DNA of 64,000 bases from Breviolum minutum Mf 1.05b.01. Lineage: Eukaryota; Sar; Dinophyceae; Suessiales; Symbiodiniaceae. Both the position numbers and the translations under genes were made by a program. Positions 37,363-49,304 of this stretch are shown here, one piece after another. Position 1 is the first letter of the stretch. Every line of letters starts with the position of its first letter. The notes under the pieces are model-generated. The model ran no database searches. It was not told where the DNA came from and saw only the letters and a program-made list of their open reading frames with translations. The stretch lies in NCBI GenBank assembly GCA_000507305.1, contig DF240089.1, positions 10,362-74,361 of the forward strand, in the 5' to 3' direction.

Positions 37363-37791
37363 TAAACCCTTGTTTCTGACGTGGGGTCGTTTGGGGGGTA
37401 GGTTGACCAGCCCATGAGTCAAGCCTCAATGTTTGCCACAAATTTCACGGCGAACTTTTTATCTTCGCCTTAAAATCGTCAAGGAATGTAACGACGGTAA
37501 TTGAAGGCACCAAACACTTAAAAAATCAAAAAATATGAATCAAACTAGATCATGTCCCCAAGTTTGTTAGTTTATAAGTGCAACTTTTTTTAAGAATAAT
37601 ACATTGAAAAAAACAGTTATTCTTCGTCTCATAGATGTTTTTTTTTGGGGGGTTGCTACAACTTCCACATCTTGGTCCGTTTTTGTTTAAGCAAAAGAAA
37701 CACCACCTTCGCAATCCCTACCTGGTTCAGATCCTCGGGTTCCAGGTGATACACCGTGGACCTCGGTGGCTTCGGTTTGTTGATTGCAATA
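37363..37791. other. non-coding, nothing clear
   Basis: Short open frames only; no repeat family recognised. Confidence 0.4.
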
Positions 37792-38010
37792 CCCTCCGTG
37801 AAACTAACAGCGAGTTTACCCCTGAAAATAAAACCCTGGAAAAGGAGATTCTTGTTGCAAACCATCAATTTTTGGGGGGTTATGTTGTTGCAACTTTTAC
37901 ACCCCAAGATTTCACATAGAACCTAAATCCATGATGGTTTGGTTCAGATGATTTTCCTTTTCCGAATGGCCCCTATTCTCAGGTGAACCATGTTGATCTT
38001 CCGGGGGTGC
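37792..38010. mobile_element. MITE-C copy and adjoining dispersed repeat
   Basis: 37792-37906 has MITE-C-like ends (CCCTCCGTGAAACTAACAGC, TACCCCTGAAAATAAAACCC). 37929-38005 (CCATGATGGTTTGGTTCAGA to TCTCAGGTGAACCATGTTGA) matches 54955-55030 in the same orientation. Confidence 0.55.
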
Positions 38011-38985
38011 AAAAGTTGATTCACAGCTTTTAGTTGGCGCTCGCTGAGTCTTGAATTGATTGGAAAAAATCCTTTCTTACTTTGGAATCTTCAAACACCT
38101 CACACAAACGGGAAAAAATTGGCCTCTGGCAAATGCGTGTTCTTGTCATACCTAGGGTTGCTGCCCTTTCAAGTACATACTATTCACCACGAGGACATCT
38201 ACATGTTGGTTTCAGGATCTTTAGAAACCCTTCATTTGCCACTAATACTGGGACAGGGGGACAACCCAAATTCCTACCAAGAAAGAGGTTCCTCTGAAAA
38301 AACAAGTCTGTCAGCTTCGGTAGTATATGAGTCAATATGACATGTGTTGAAAAAGTGAAAGATATACCAAAACAGGAAAGTTTAAAATATCATAAAGATG
38401 AAAACATCATTACTCACTGTATGAGGTATTAAAAACAATTTAGATAAAAGAAATGATTTTGAATAGAACAGACAAAATAACAGTCCGTAGTAAGAAAATG
38501 AACCATTCATAAAGAAAAAGGGGTGTATAATCATCAATGATGGCGTTCATGTACATTATATTAGATAAACAAACTCCAAAAGAACTTCAAAAACTGAACG
38601 AGCACTGCAAAGATAAATTGTTCAAATTTTGTTGAAACATCATTGAACACATCATTTAACTTCCATAATATTCATTTCTGAAAGTTCAAGACGATTTGAT
38701 TAAAACAAAAAAAATAAAAAATACCAAAGTTTGTTTTCAAGACGCTGTCCTGCATGATCAAACAAGGATACTTATGTATTCTAGTAAAAACCGAAACTGG
38801 TATTTTATGTAACACAAAATATCCAATGATTTTCTTGGTAACGAGAATCAAAAATCTGAAACCCTAAGTAATTTGACCCCTCAAGCCATTTTGAAGACCA
38901 AAACCCTGCAGGTTCATTTACCCTTCCATTGGAGGGTCCAGTGATTGAGGAACTTCCTCGCAAAAGCTTCGTGAGTTGCACGGCA
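38011..38985. other. non-coding; inverted MITE-B fragment
   Basis: 38879-38948 matches MITE-B in inverse orientation (GCAGGTTCATTTACCCTTCC, ATTGGAGGGTCCA). The rest is AT-rich without a gene. Confidence 0.5.
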
Positions 38986-38988
38986 TAG

Positions 38989-39310
38989 GCCAAAACTGAT
39001 CTAACAAGATCTCAACAGGCTATACGCGGAATCAAAAAAGATAGCATCCGCTGGACACACATTGCCAGTGAAAACAGAGTCCTTGACACGAAACAACAGG
39101 TCACACTTCTGAAGCGCATATACCAAAGCAGCCTACACCGTGGTTTTCAAAAAATTCATTCAAACAGGTCCGCCAGCACCCTTCTGTCATCAAGGCTTTT
39201 TAAGAAGTCCGGACAATTGAGGGTTGTACGCGCAGCGAATTTGAGACCGTATCTGAGGCGAGAAGCGCCAAACTCGAAGGACATTTTGAAAGACACATGT
39301 TCGGAACATT
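38989..39310 (+). other. open, protein-like stretch (possible exon)
   Basis: The plus strand stays open for about 107 codons (IRWTHIASENRVLDTKQQVT, LLKRIYQSSLHRGFQKIHSN, LRVVRAANLRPYLRREAPNS) with basic, helical composition and a TAA at the end. There is no ATG near its start. Chance cannot be excluded. Confidence 0.3.
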
Positions 39311-40449
39311 AAACATCTTGAAACAAACGTCTTGGTAAGACACTGTCCTGGTCATCAACGCTGGTAGATCAAATTGCACGCAACGATCGGATGTCATTCA
39401 ATACACTCACCCTTCTTCGCCGTTGCGCTTTGGCAACCAATTTCTTGCCTCCGTTTTCGTCAGCCAAGCCCCGGCCATAACGTCTCAGTGAAAAATGCAT
39501 GATGCTCACCAATCTCATCTTGCCATGGCCCCCATTGCAAGTTCAATGTTGTGCACAGTCGTGACCATGTTCGTTGGGGAGGAGGATCTGGAATGAAAAT
39601 CCATGCGTGGAACTAGATCTACACTTCAACTAACTACTGCAAATGAGGGACTCCTTCGTGATCTCTGCCACCGTCGGATTGGACTCCGAAAGCCCAGCCA
39701 AAGTCGTCAACAACCTGAGCGAAGCAAACCCACAACAGTAGCCACAAAGCATTCTCCCATTCATCATGATTGAAGGGAGTTGCCTGGAAAAGACTGTGGC
39801 TGCGTCAGTTTTTTCATTTGGAAAAAAAGCTGAATAGCTTGAAATGTCCTAAACGGAAAACGGCAAGGACAGGTGATGACTGCAAATCGCTGCCAAGAAT
39901 CGGCTTCAGGGTGTTGCCATCGAACCTCTTGTTGTTCGCGAGAAAGTGGTGCATCCGCGCCCACCTCTGGCACCCTGCGGCAAGAGCTTCAGTCTATAGC
40001 AGCCACACCCAGCTTGCGGGAAGCACGCTTCCAGCGCTTAGCCGGCACGTACTTGCGCCCTTAGCCGGCAACACTTCGCCAAAGCCAATAAGCGGCTGTG
40101 CCCCTCCTGATACGCCCTGATAATTTCGAAAACGGCAGCGCACAGCCAACAATAATCAAAACCCTTTCCCCTGAACTGCAGCAGCAATAACCCGACCACC
40201 AGGAATCTCCTTCGCACCGCTTTGGGCAGCCGCAGCGCTGCGGCGGGACCAGCCGTACGCGGGGTGCCACTGCTGGAGGACCGGCGGACGCCCTGTAACC
40301 TGGTGGCCAGGTCCCTTTTGGCGGCTATGCAGGCGAGGTGATCTTCGTAAGCATCCGTGTCGCGGATCAACGCACGAACCGCAACATCGGATGTCACGAC
40401 CAGACCATCGCCATCCAGGTCACCACCGCCTCTCACAAAATCGTTGTTT
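39311..40449. other. GC-richer stretch without a recognised gene
   Basis: GC content rises from about 39400 to 41300. Open frames on both strands (39770-40120 plus, 40038-40436 minus) have biased composition but no family marks, and I cannot choose between them. Confidence 0.35.
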
Positions 40450-41280
40450 CAGATGGTGGTGTTTCTGGGCACCTTTTCAACTTCACAGTGTTTTGTTTGG
40501 TTGTCCTACATACCTGCTTGCAGCTTGCAGTGAGTTCTAAGGGCTTCGCCAGTTGCAGTTGCGGCTCTCCCTGCTGCAGCCGGGAGCCACCACCCAGCGA
40601 TCATCCGATGGGTCCACCACTCCACATGTATCACAGGCTGGATACATACGTGTGCGAGACCAACAAAAGTCACCCGCAGCGTTCCTTCGCGTTCAATCAG
40701 AAAGTTTCAGCCACATACACAATCTAGCAGAAGGAAACAAAAAGGAGCAAAAGACGCCCGGCCTCATCGCCAGGCTCTACAAGCTGAGGCGCGGAATCAA
40801 GGCCACTTTGCACTTTTTGACCGCAAAAGAGCTGGAACAATCGGCCAACAACCGCCAGAACACGCTCCACTGAATGCCCAACAAGGCCATGCAGGTTTTC
40901 CTCGTGTCACTGTGATGTAATGACAAAGAACAGGATGCTGTAAGGCCTACAGAGGTACCGAAACTGCCGCAGCAGAGTCACCTTTCGACTTCACAGTGGT
41001 TTGCTTGGCTGTCTTACGTACTTGTGGGTCAATCCACTCTTGTTTATTTCTTTCAACAATGACGTTGTCACATGACATAGAACAGTATGTTGTAAGACCT
41101 GCAGAAGGTGCCGCAGTTGCCAGAGCAGACCCACCTTTCAACGTCACAGTGGTTTGTTTGGCTGTCTACGTACTTGTGGCTCTATTGGGCATTGGCCTAG
41201 GTTGGCTGCTGCAGCAGGTGGCGAAGCGAGGGCGTCTGAGCGCAAATCGAAAGATCATTATTTGCCACTGAAGGAATAAA
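40450..41280. repeat. degenerate tandem repeats around CTTCACAGTGGTTTG
   Basis: Three related segments, near 40478, 40982 and 41135, share CTTT(T/C)(A/G)AC-TTCACAGTGGTTTGTTTGGC-TGTC-TACGTAC. Two of them are preceded by related sequence ending AAC-AGGATGCTGTAAGGCCTACA / AAC-AGTATGTTGTAAGACCTGCA. Repeat length is about 150 bp in the last two copies. Function unknown. Confidence 0.6.
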
Positions 41281-41519
41281 CGTTGTCACTTTATGTGTGT
41301 GTGTTTTGTCTATGCGTGTTTGAGATGGATGTTTCTTTAAAGATTATTTTTCTATCACCGAGAAAATCATTTCAAAAGGCCTGCAGCAGGTGCGACAGCT
41401 GCGCCTGAAAGGGCTGAGATGGTTCGTTTTTTGCTGCAGATATGGCAAACCAGGGCAACATGTGTATTTGTGCGTCTTTGTACATGCAGCTTTGGAGATT
41501 ACTTTCAACCGGGAATTTC

Positions 41520-41750
41520 GGGCTCGGACTGCCAAACGCGCAAGACAACTTCAAGCAGAATGCGTAGTGTCAGTATTCCTGACCACAAAACAGGCACTTC
41601 CATCTTCTTGACCACAAAACAGGTGCAACAAGCGGTCCAAGACCGCCATAAGGCGGTCTAATGCATGCCCTTGTTGGGCATTCAAGTTTTCCCTCGGCCT
41701 GCCAAACGCGCAAAACAACTTCAAGCAGAATGCGTAGTGTATACCCCGCC
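41520..41750. repeat. direct repeat and hairpins
   Basis: CTGCCAAACGCGCAAGACAA-CTTCAAGCAGAATGCGTAGT at 41527 recurs with one difference at 41699. Between them lie two hairpins: AGACCGCC-ATAA-GGCGGTCT (41641-41660) and ATGCCC-TTGTT-GGGCAT (about 41665-41681). Confidence 0.65.
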
Positions 41751-42054
41751 TGCATCATTTTGGTCAGCAATATTCAAAGGACCGTGGAAAGACAAAAACA
41801 TAAATATACGTAAATTCAAAGGACAGACCAAGTACCAAAGAAGACAGACGGCAGGTTGATGCAAAATAGCTACAGGAGACGATCTGACATGTACTGTGTT
41901 CTGTTCCCCTGAAAGTTTTGGATGTGTGTGCAAAAGGGGAAGCCATCTTTGGCAGCAGTATGAGAGCAACACGTGAATTCTTGAGCAAAATGGGGATCTA
42001 GAGAACCAGAATGATTTATGGAACTGTGAAAAATTAGCTCACAGTGCCGTCAAG

Positions 42055-42320
42055 CATGTCACGTCCCATCCTCAAAGTCCAACACCCGTCATGAAATCCA
42101 TGTTTGTGGTGCCAGCAATACATGCTGCAATCTCACAGCAGTATTACCAGAAAAGTATTCAGCGGCGCAAAAATTTGACCCACTGTGAGCTCTCACGTCA
42201 CGTCTCAGCTTCAAGATCCAACGCCCGTTATGAAATCCGTGCTTGTGGTGTCAACAATAAATTCCGCAACCTCACGACAGTATTGCCAGAAAAAAAATTC
42301 AGCGGTGAAAAATCCATGCT
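42055..42320. repeat. diverged tandem duplication, about 140 bp
   Basis: CGTCATGAAATCCATGTTTG-TGGTGCCAGCAATACATGC and CGTTATGAAATCCGTGCTTG-TGGTGTCAACAATAAATTC start two copies that continue through AGTATT(A/G)CCAGAAAA and TTCAGCGG. About 80 percent alike by eye. Confidence 0.7.
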
Positions 42321-42914
42321 GAGGGAAACAAAACCTGCAGTGACACGCATCACCGCAGCTGTCTACAAGGTATCGCAGTCAGTGCCGGCAGTCCCACAAT
42401 GCACCAGTATCCACTAGCAAAGCCTAGCCTGAGGAGAAAACGCCGAAAGGCGCTTGCCAAGTCTTCTTTGCTTCTCTTGCTTCTATTTTTTTGCTTTTTT
42501 GCTCGATCGCTTCTTTGCTGAAAGGGCCTTCCTTTAGGCCATTCCTCGTCGCTGGGCGAGCCTAGTCTTGGACTTTCGATCCTTAGGGTATATAAATTGT
42601 GAGTCATAGGTTTCACAATGGTATACCCCCTAAATGGTATGGTAAACTTCCCTAAATGGTATTTTTATAGTGGTAGATTGTATCTTCAAAAAACTCCCCA
42701 CGATCGCATAGGTTTCGACCTGGTTTTCCGCCTTAAGGATCCCCACACTCGTGTCGAGGAGGGTCCCAGACCACCCCTGTGGCAATGCGCGTTTGCGAAA
42801 ATGATACCGAAATTGGAAGACTTGGAAAATTTGGTTCATCTAAGGGTGTCCTTCAACCTCATCCCTTGAAATATGGGAATTGAATGGAATTGATGTGGGT
42901 TTTAGTCACTATTG
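42321..42914. other. non-coding; MITE-B end fragment
   Basis: A GATCCTTAGGGTATA end fragment of MITE-B at about 42578-42595. No gene recognised. Confidence 0.45.
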
Positions 42915-43139
42915 CTTGGAGGATCATCCCAGGATGGCCGTAAGTGGTTAATTGGCCCATGGTGATCGTAAGTAAGTTCCCTATATGTAGGGTTATGGGA
43001 CCCCTTCCAAATGGGCTTTCCATGCCTTATAAATAGGGGTGATCCTAACCACTTACTAAATGGGATGATCCTCCAAGTATGGGACCAAAATTTTACTACG
43101 GGCCGATTAACCACTTGCTGAATGGGATGATCCTCCAAG
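42915..43139. mobile_element. MITE-A: one complete copy and an adjoining right-end fragment
   Basis: Complete copy at 42915-43077 (163 bp): left CTTGGAGGATCATCCCAG, interior GTAAGTGGTTAATTGGCCCA and TATAAATAGGGGTGATCCTA, right ACTAAATGGGATGATCCTCC-AAG followed by TA. The left flank is TG, so the TA duplication is not intact here. A second right-end fragment (GATTAACCACTTGCTGAATG to CCTCCAAG) follows at 43099-43139. Confidence 0.8.
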
Positions 43140-43618
43140 TAAGGCGCTTTTTGGAAAAAGGTAACAGGACCCCACCGAAAACCTAACGAACAATGCACCT
43201 AAACACTGTGGGGCTAGCTGTTAAAAGGAGATTCCGAACCTAGGAAACCCTTCGTTCTTTTAGGGTGTTTAGCCGTTCGTTTTCGCGTAAGAGATGTAGG
43301 AGTCATTGATCAAGGTGTGATCATATGGTGGATTCCTTGGCTACTTCGTGGTTTCAACTGATTGTATCATTTCCTAGGTAGGGGTGAATATAAAAAATCG
43401 TTGAAGCCACGCAGTTAAGGCTTTATCAATGGGCCCATTAAGTCCAGCCGGCCAAAAATTTGGCTTGCATCGAAGTAATTGAATGTCACGTAGTCAACAA
43501 ATCTTTCCTGATAGACGATGGATCTTTGAGATTTAAGACTAACAGCCAATGCAAACTGTAATCAAAACATCCATGACCTTAAAACTACCAAAAGATTATA
43601 AACAATTTGCGAGAAGTA
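43140..43618. other. non-coding, nothing clear
   Basis: Short frames only, no repeat recognised with confidence. Confidence 0.4.
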
Positions 43619-43722
43619 CTCCCCTGAACACTAACGAATTTTTCCCTGGATTTTTCATGGTTGGAAAATGTATCCCTACTCAAATAGTCCCTTTCTGTAG
43701 GGTACATGTTAATTTTCAGAGA
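43619..43722. mobile_element. MITE-C-like copy, diverged
   Basis: Ends CTCCCCTGAACACTAACGAA and TGTTAATTTTCAGAGAAG are imperfect inverted copies. 104 bp; interior TTTTTCATGGTTGGAAAATG. Confidence 0.45.
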
Positions 43723-44855
43723 AGTAAGTGAACCACATGTCCAAAATACAGCTGGCCATCTACTGCAAGCAGGCTTTAAAAAGGAAGCTGAGAGTTGGAA
43801 CTGTTAAAAAAACTGCCCCGAAACAACAATACAAAAAATACAAAAAAATGGGAACCTGAAACTGCCCCTCTTAACCAAACAAATGGGGGTGGAAAAACTC
43901 TTTTTTGTTGAAACCAACCCATTATTTTGGTGGGTTTTTCACCGAGAAAAAAAAAATCGGGCAAGAAAAACTCTGCGCTGAAACAAAGTTTGAAGAGTTG
44001 GAATTGAAAACAAAAAACAGGGGTTTTGTCCTTAATCTTCAGCTTCCAATTCTGGGTTTTCAGTTGTGAATTCTGGGTGAATTTCTGCAGACCAATCCGG
44101 AATTCCCGCCGATGTTGGGGGATAGTTTGTCTTTTAGAGGGGCTTGATCTAAAACGGTGACATCAGTTGTTTTGATTCAACCAAACAATTCTAATCAACT
44201 AGAAAATTAAAGATGGACACTGAAAGTGTTGACTTGGAAAATGTATTTCCATTTGAATGTGATCATTTTGGGCATCGGTATCTTTGCAATTTTTCAGGGG
44301 TGTAGCCATAGTGAAACGGTTTCATTCCGCTCTCATGTGGGTGATGCTTCCTTACGTTCATCGGGCTGATGGACAAAAAGACCACCGGACCAAGTTGAGA
44401 TTCAACAAATAACTAACTTATAACTAGTGACCCTTGGGCCCATCTTGATCCAAGCACATGTCATTTAACAATTGCCAAAGCCAGATGGGTGTTTCCAAAA
44501 ATAATGGTACCCCCAAATCATCCATTCTAATAGGGTTTTCCATTATAAACCATCCAGTTTGGGGTACCCCTATTTTTGGAAACATCCACATACAAATACT
44601 GGGTTGTAGTTAGTGATTTTCGCAGATGAGCAACCTGGATGACCATGGTTTTCCATCATTTTCCCTGCTAAATGACGAGCTTGCGTGAGCAACAATGTGG
44701 GGGTGGTGAGCACAGCACCAACCTTGATGGCTGTTGATGATTGAGAAATCCAGCTTTAAGCTCTTACTAATCAGAGATATAGCGAATATTGATTTATCCC
44801 CTTTTTCTTGACTGGCTTTAGATGGTTTTCTTTGTACATATAAATACATCCCAAG
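43723..44855. other. non-coding, nothing clear
   Basis: A/T-rich, short frames, a weak inverted pair of GGGTACCCC-type words at 44506-44575. No gene recognised. Confidence 0.4.
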
Positions 44856-44859
44856 GAAA

Positions 44860-44990
44860 AAAGTGTGGTTCCTTCCATCAACTGTAGGTGTCTGTATCCT
44901 GGGTCTCCTGGCGGTAAGATCTGCTTGAACTCGAAGAATTTCACTTCCCCAGGCGTTTTTAAGACATCCTGTGTCCAATCTTCGGAGACC
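44860..44990 (-). CDS. candidate host exon (minus)
   Basis: After a CCAAAG acceptor-like site the minus strand reads VSEDWTQDVLKTPGEVKFFE, then FKQILPPGDPGYRHLQLMEG, with codon choice unlike the AT-rich surroundings. No family recognised. The 3' border is not fixed. Confidence 0.45.
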
Positions 44991-45870
44991 TTTGGAAGCG
45001 GCAACCCAAACGTACAACGGTGGGGCCCAAAGCCACGAGTTCATAAATGGAATGATAACCCCTTATACATGCGCTTATAAATGGGATGTGATGTAAAATT
45101 TCGACCAGGAAGAAAAAGTCACTGGAGCAGGAAAAAAAAAAGAAAATCCGTACGTTACATTCCATTCTACTGCTTCGTTTCTCTGGAAGCCCTTCTAATA
45201 ACTCAGTCTTATGCCTACAAAGAATTCGGGTAGGAAACTGAATCAAACCCTTCAACAAAAAGATCCACCCACAAACAAGAAAAAAAATGAAAAAATCACC
45301 CCAAACAAATTTTGGGCCACTAATCCCCCGCAGCCTCAACAACAAACATAAACAAAAAAAAAATAGATAATAACAATCCACCCCCAAAAAACCAACCAAA
45401 AGTTGAGGCCCCCATAACCTTCACACACTTTCTGGACTCCAACAACACAAAAATCCCAACAACAAATCCCAGTTACCACATTTTCTGCTTTGGTAGCTCC
45501 GTGCATCCTTGCGACGATTTTCAGAAGGGCACAGGGTGTTTTTGTTTGAACGAGATGGGTTTTTTTTTAAAAGAGAAATGGGCAGCGCTCTTGGGGAACA
45601 TATGGTTTTCTTTTGTGGATTTAAGTTTAGGAGCTTTGGTGTATGTTGTCTTTTGTTTGCTTGGAAAATAGAAAAAGGTTGCAACCAAAAAAAGAATGGA
45701 AGCGCGCTAATCTATTTGGCAAAATGACTTTTGAATGATTTTTTTGTTCGCACAAATGCTCGATTTTTCCAAATGTGTGAAGTCGAAAACTGAGGCACCT
45801 CAGTTTTCATGGAACTCGGAACTCCTGAAGCCCTTTCGGACTCCAAAAAAAGAACAAGCATAGTTGGTCC
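44991..45870. other. non-coding, A/T-rich
   Basis: Many A-runs on the plus strand. Open frames are low-complexity and hydrophobic by composition only. Confidence 0.4.
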
Positions 45871-46027
45871 CCAACGGTTGTTTCTGGTTCCCCTTAATAG
45901 GTGGTAGGTAACATATAACTACCCCACAAAAAGGCAATATATAAGTGGTATATAAGTGGTATATACTGCCAATTGGGGGATTATATATCACCTACCATCT
46001 ATTAAGGGAACCAGGAACAACCATTGG
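45871..46027. mobile_element. MITE-like element with about 46-bp inverted ends
   Basis: Left CCAACGGTTGTTTCTGGTTC-CCCTTAATAGGTGGTAGG and right CCTACCATCTATTAAGGGAA-CCAGGAACAACCATTGG are inverted copies with few mismatches. 157 bp in all. The centre has a small direct repeat (TATAAGTGGTA twice). Confidence 0.8.
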
Positions 46028-47569
46028 TGGTTGAACCAACCCATCTGAAAAATATGCGCAGTCGTCAAATTGCATCGTCTTCCCCAGTTTTCAGGGTGAA
46101 AATTCCAAAACAAATCGTTGAAACGAAACCACCTGCAAATTAAGACGATGTTTCTAGATGTTCATGAGCAACAGGATCTCCTAAAAACACCCTTTGGAAG
46201 TCTTGTTGGGATTGCGAAGCGTGAAGTTGCCTCTGATCTGAGCCAATCAAAATCAGATTTCTGTTCTGACAATTTCAGGTGAGCAACAGTGAGCAAGAAC
46301 ACCTGACCTTCCATCACATACCAATTGGTTCAGGTTTCGGGATTCTGAAATTTCATGGCTTATGAAATGATCCATGGATTATCTATCCCATAAGCATCCA
46401 TATAAAAATACCTACATTTACTATAGAAAGCAACCAAATGCAGGTAAATCTACCATGGATCATATGGGTATAGCCGGGAAGTGAAATTTCATCCCCAGCT
46501 AATAACAATGGTCAACTGGGGCACTGCTCAATGCCAATTAACACCGTAAATCTGCACAAAGCCCTTGGTTTCGAGGAGATTCCGAACTTGGAAACCGTCA
46601 CTTTTTTAGGTTTCATCTCAAATTTTCCAGCAATAAAAATGGAGAACCACGGTAAAAATGTATGAGGATTTGGGAAGAGATACCCTGATGTTGTATACCA
46701 TTTGAAAAGGGGGTTGGGGCTAAATTTCAGGGAAGTATATACTTTATATAGCGAAAGCTTTTTTTTTACAAAAATCCACCCCGTTTGAATTGGGGTCGTC
46801 CACCTGTGAAGGAGGTTCGTGTCACCATTACGACTCAATTGCCGTCGCACCTGTGCGGAACGATGATGCAAGATGAAAGATGAAGGCAATTAGGTGATTA
46901 ATTTTGTAGGAAGATGAAAATATCTTGAAATAGACAAAGCAGAACAGCATTTCATCAGGGGGCTTCGGTCCATTTTTGATACAGAGTGGCATGTTGTTGG
47001 GGGTCTGGTTAATTTTTGATACAGAACGGCATTTCGTTGCGGTTGGGTGTAATTTGATGGAACAGTTTTTGTTGAGATAGAACATGGGGTGTTTTTTCAG
47101 GCATTTTCAAGGCCAATATTAAAAGACATTCATGGCTGCGTCTAGTATAAAAATAGAAAGACTTTTAAATTTAGATGAAAAAAAACGGTCTGGTCTGATG
47201 TGCTTATATATACATGTATTGATTTGTGAAGATATAGATGTATTGGGATGTGAAACTTGTCAGGATGCAATCGTAACAAAGTAAAGGTTAAAATCCCCAA
47301 ATCTAAAAATGTAATTACACCCCAGAAATTTAATATAGATACCAAAAATGGCCATATTGTTTAAAGCTGGAGATACATTTTCCAAGGCCGGCCCATCATT
47401 TTGGGGCCCTCCAGCCGTTCGTTTTCAGAGGTGTTTCATGTCTTGACTTAGAATCCTGGCTCAGCGGAACACGCCTCTGCGAGATCAACGGGCATTGGCA
47501 AAGGCTCCTGTGACAGAACAGCATCTCGGTTTGCTATAGGCTTGAACCCATGATTTTCTGAGGCCAGTA
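46028..47569. other. non-coding, nothing clear
   Basis: A/T-rich, short frames. A repeated phrase TTTTTGATACAGA(A/G)(T/C)GGCAT at 46974 and 47013 suggests a small tandem duplication. Confidence 0.4.
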
Positions 47570-47708
47570 CTTGGAGGATCATCTCAGGACTTGTAAGTGG
47601 TTAAGAACCATTAACCATGGTTTATGAGTCCCACAAGTAGGGTTAGTCTAACTATAAATGGCTTGTAACTGAACTAAGCACTTACTAAATGGGGGCACAT
47701 CCTCCAAG
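47570..47708. mobile_element. MITE-A copy with TA duplication
   Basis: 139 bp from CTTGGAGGATCATCTCAG to GCACATCCTCCAAG, flanked by TA on both sides (47568-47569, 47709-47710). The interior carries GTAAGTGGTTAA and its complement-like TAAGCACTTACTAAAT. Confidence 0.8.
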
Positions 47709-47929
47709 TAGGAACCACTCTAATCACATATCATCCCCATTTCATTTCATCATTTTGATACCATATTGGATAATTAAACCCCCGGAATCATAACCAAAGC
47801 TTGGTAACTTTTGGTGGCACTCCTTCCGAAAAAACCGCGGAAAAATCTCCTGGTAGATGGTCATCAACTCCAAGGTTCTCAAATCGCCTCGCTTGGGATG
47901 GAAAAATCGCCACGTTTGACGTTTCCCTA

Positions 47930-48259
47930 CTTGGAGGATAATCCCAGGACTCGTAAGTGGTTAATAACCATGGTGATCGTAAGTTCCCTATGTAGGGTTA
48001 TGGGACCCCTTCCAAATGGGCGAACTCCATGGCTTATAAATAGGGGTGATCCTAACCACTTACATCCATTGGGATGATCCTCCAAGTAAGAATCCCCAAC
48101 TTGGAGGATTTTCGCTCCCAGGACGGGTCCACGGATACATGGTGGTTAGGGTGTTTTCCCCCCATGAAATTTCAGCCAAAAACAGGCCATTTGGAAGGGG
48201 AATTTTCACCTCAGTTCGGGGACTTACGATCACCATGATAAATGAGATGATCCTCCAAG
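47930..48259. mobile_element. two MITE-A copies in tandem
   Basis: First copy 47930-48086 (157 bp), flanked by TA (47928-47929, 48087-48088), close in sequence to the copy at 42915. Second copy 48100-48259, more diverged: left CTTGGAGGATTTTCGCTCCC, right ATGAGATGATCCTCCAAG; its interior has been partly replaced. Confidence 0.8.
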
Positions 48260-48706
48260 GAGGGACCCTCGAATGGAGGTGTGTCGATGAAAACTCTTTA
48301 GGTCCAGTTTTGGATATTTTTCAGATCCTCAAAATAGCTACCTTCCAGGGTGGTTGGAATACTAGTTTCCTTTTGGGATGGCCTAGGGCTATGTTAGTTT
48401 CAAGGGGTGTAGCTACTTTTTGAGGGGTCAGGATTTTGTGTGCCAGCATGAAAATGAACATCAAAGACTCTTATTACTTAGCTGCACATAGGTCCAGGAT
48501 TACAGGGTTACACCCCGAATCATATGAGAAATGGTTGGGTGGGCCCCTAACCCTGGACTTGTGTGCAGCTGAGATTGTCAAAAACCATTATTAACAACCT
48601 TTTTTGGGGAACAATGCTTTGAAGAGGGAAGAAATCTTTCAGACCAACAGTATAATATAATAGATATACCCTGGAAGTCAAAGACGGTTAGTTATTGAAA
48701 CAATAT
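48260..48706. other. non-coding, nothing clear
   Basis: No gene or repeat recognised. Confidence 0.4.
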
Positions 48707-48812
48707 ATCCCCAAAGTTTAACATAGCCCCTGAAAAATGATGGTTGGAAGACTACTTTCCTTTTGGGAAGGCCCATTTTCGGGGGCTATGTTCATTTTTT
48801 CGGTGGTGTATA
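48707..48812. mobile_element. MITE-C copy
   Basis: About 106 bp: ATCCCCAAAGTTTAACATAG-CCCCTGAAAA on the left and TTTTCGGGGGCTATGTTCAT on the right. The inner part GGTTGGAAGACTACTTTCCT-TTTGGGAAGGCC occurs inverted in the copy at 55906-56010. Confidence 0.75.
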
Positions 48813-49132
48813 ATGTGTATAATACAATTCATACTTGAAATTCCATTAGTCTTTGGTGAAAACCCTATATTTTTTTGTCGAGGGTCGACTGAATTCTTTC
48901 AGGGCTTGCTTCAGAACCACCAAAAAAAATACGGATCTTTATGGGAGCTTTTGTATACTTGCGTACCCTTGTGGCTCGTATCACATGGATCAAATGAAGT
49001 TCCGTCTTTCCCCTCGTGGGATATTTCATGCAACGCCTTGACGGCTCAGATCGGTATTTTCGGTTCCTTTCGTTTCGGATCAAAAGGTCGTCCTTCCAAA
49101 CGAAACAACCCAAATCTTGGGTCCCGTCCCTA
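48813..49132. other. non-coding, no gene recognised
   Basis: Open plus frame to 49133 without family resemblance; left unassigned. Confidence 0.35.
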
Positions 49133-49304
49133 GTTGCAGGATCATCCCAGGAATCGTAAGTGGTTAATAACCATGGACCATGGTGATCGTAAGTCCCCAA
49201 AGGATGGGGGTTGTGGGACCCCGTCCCAATGGCGGTTGTTCCATGGCGGAACTAAATGGAGGTGATCCTAAACACTTAAATACTAACTGGGATGATCCTC
49301 CAAG
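49133..49304. mobile_element. MITE-A copy
   Basis: About 172 bp: left GTTGCAGGATCATCCCAG (diverged), interior CGTAAGTGGTTAATAACCAT, right TAACTGGGATGATCCTCCAA-G followed by TA. Confidence 0.75.
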
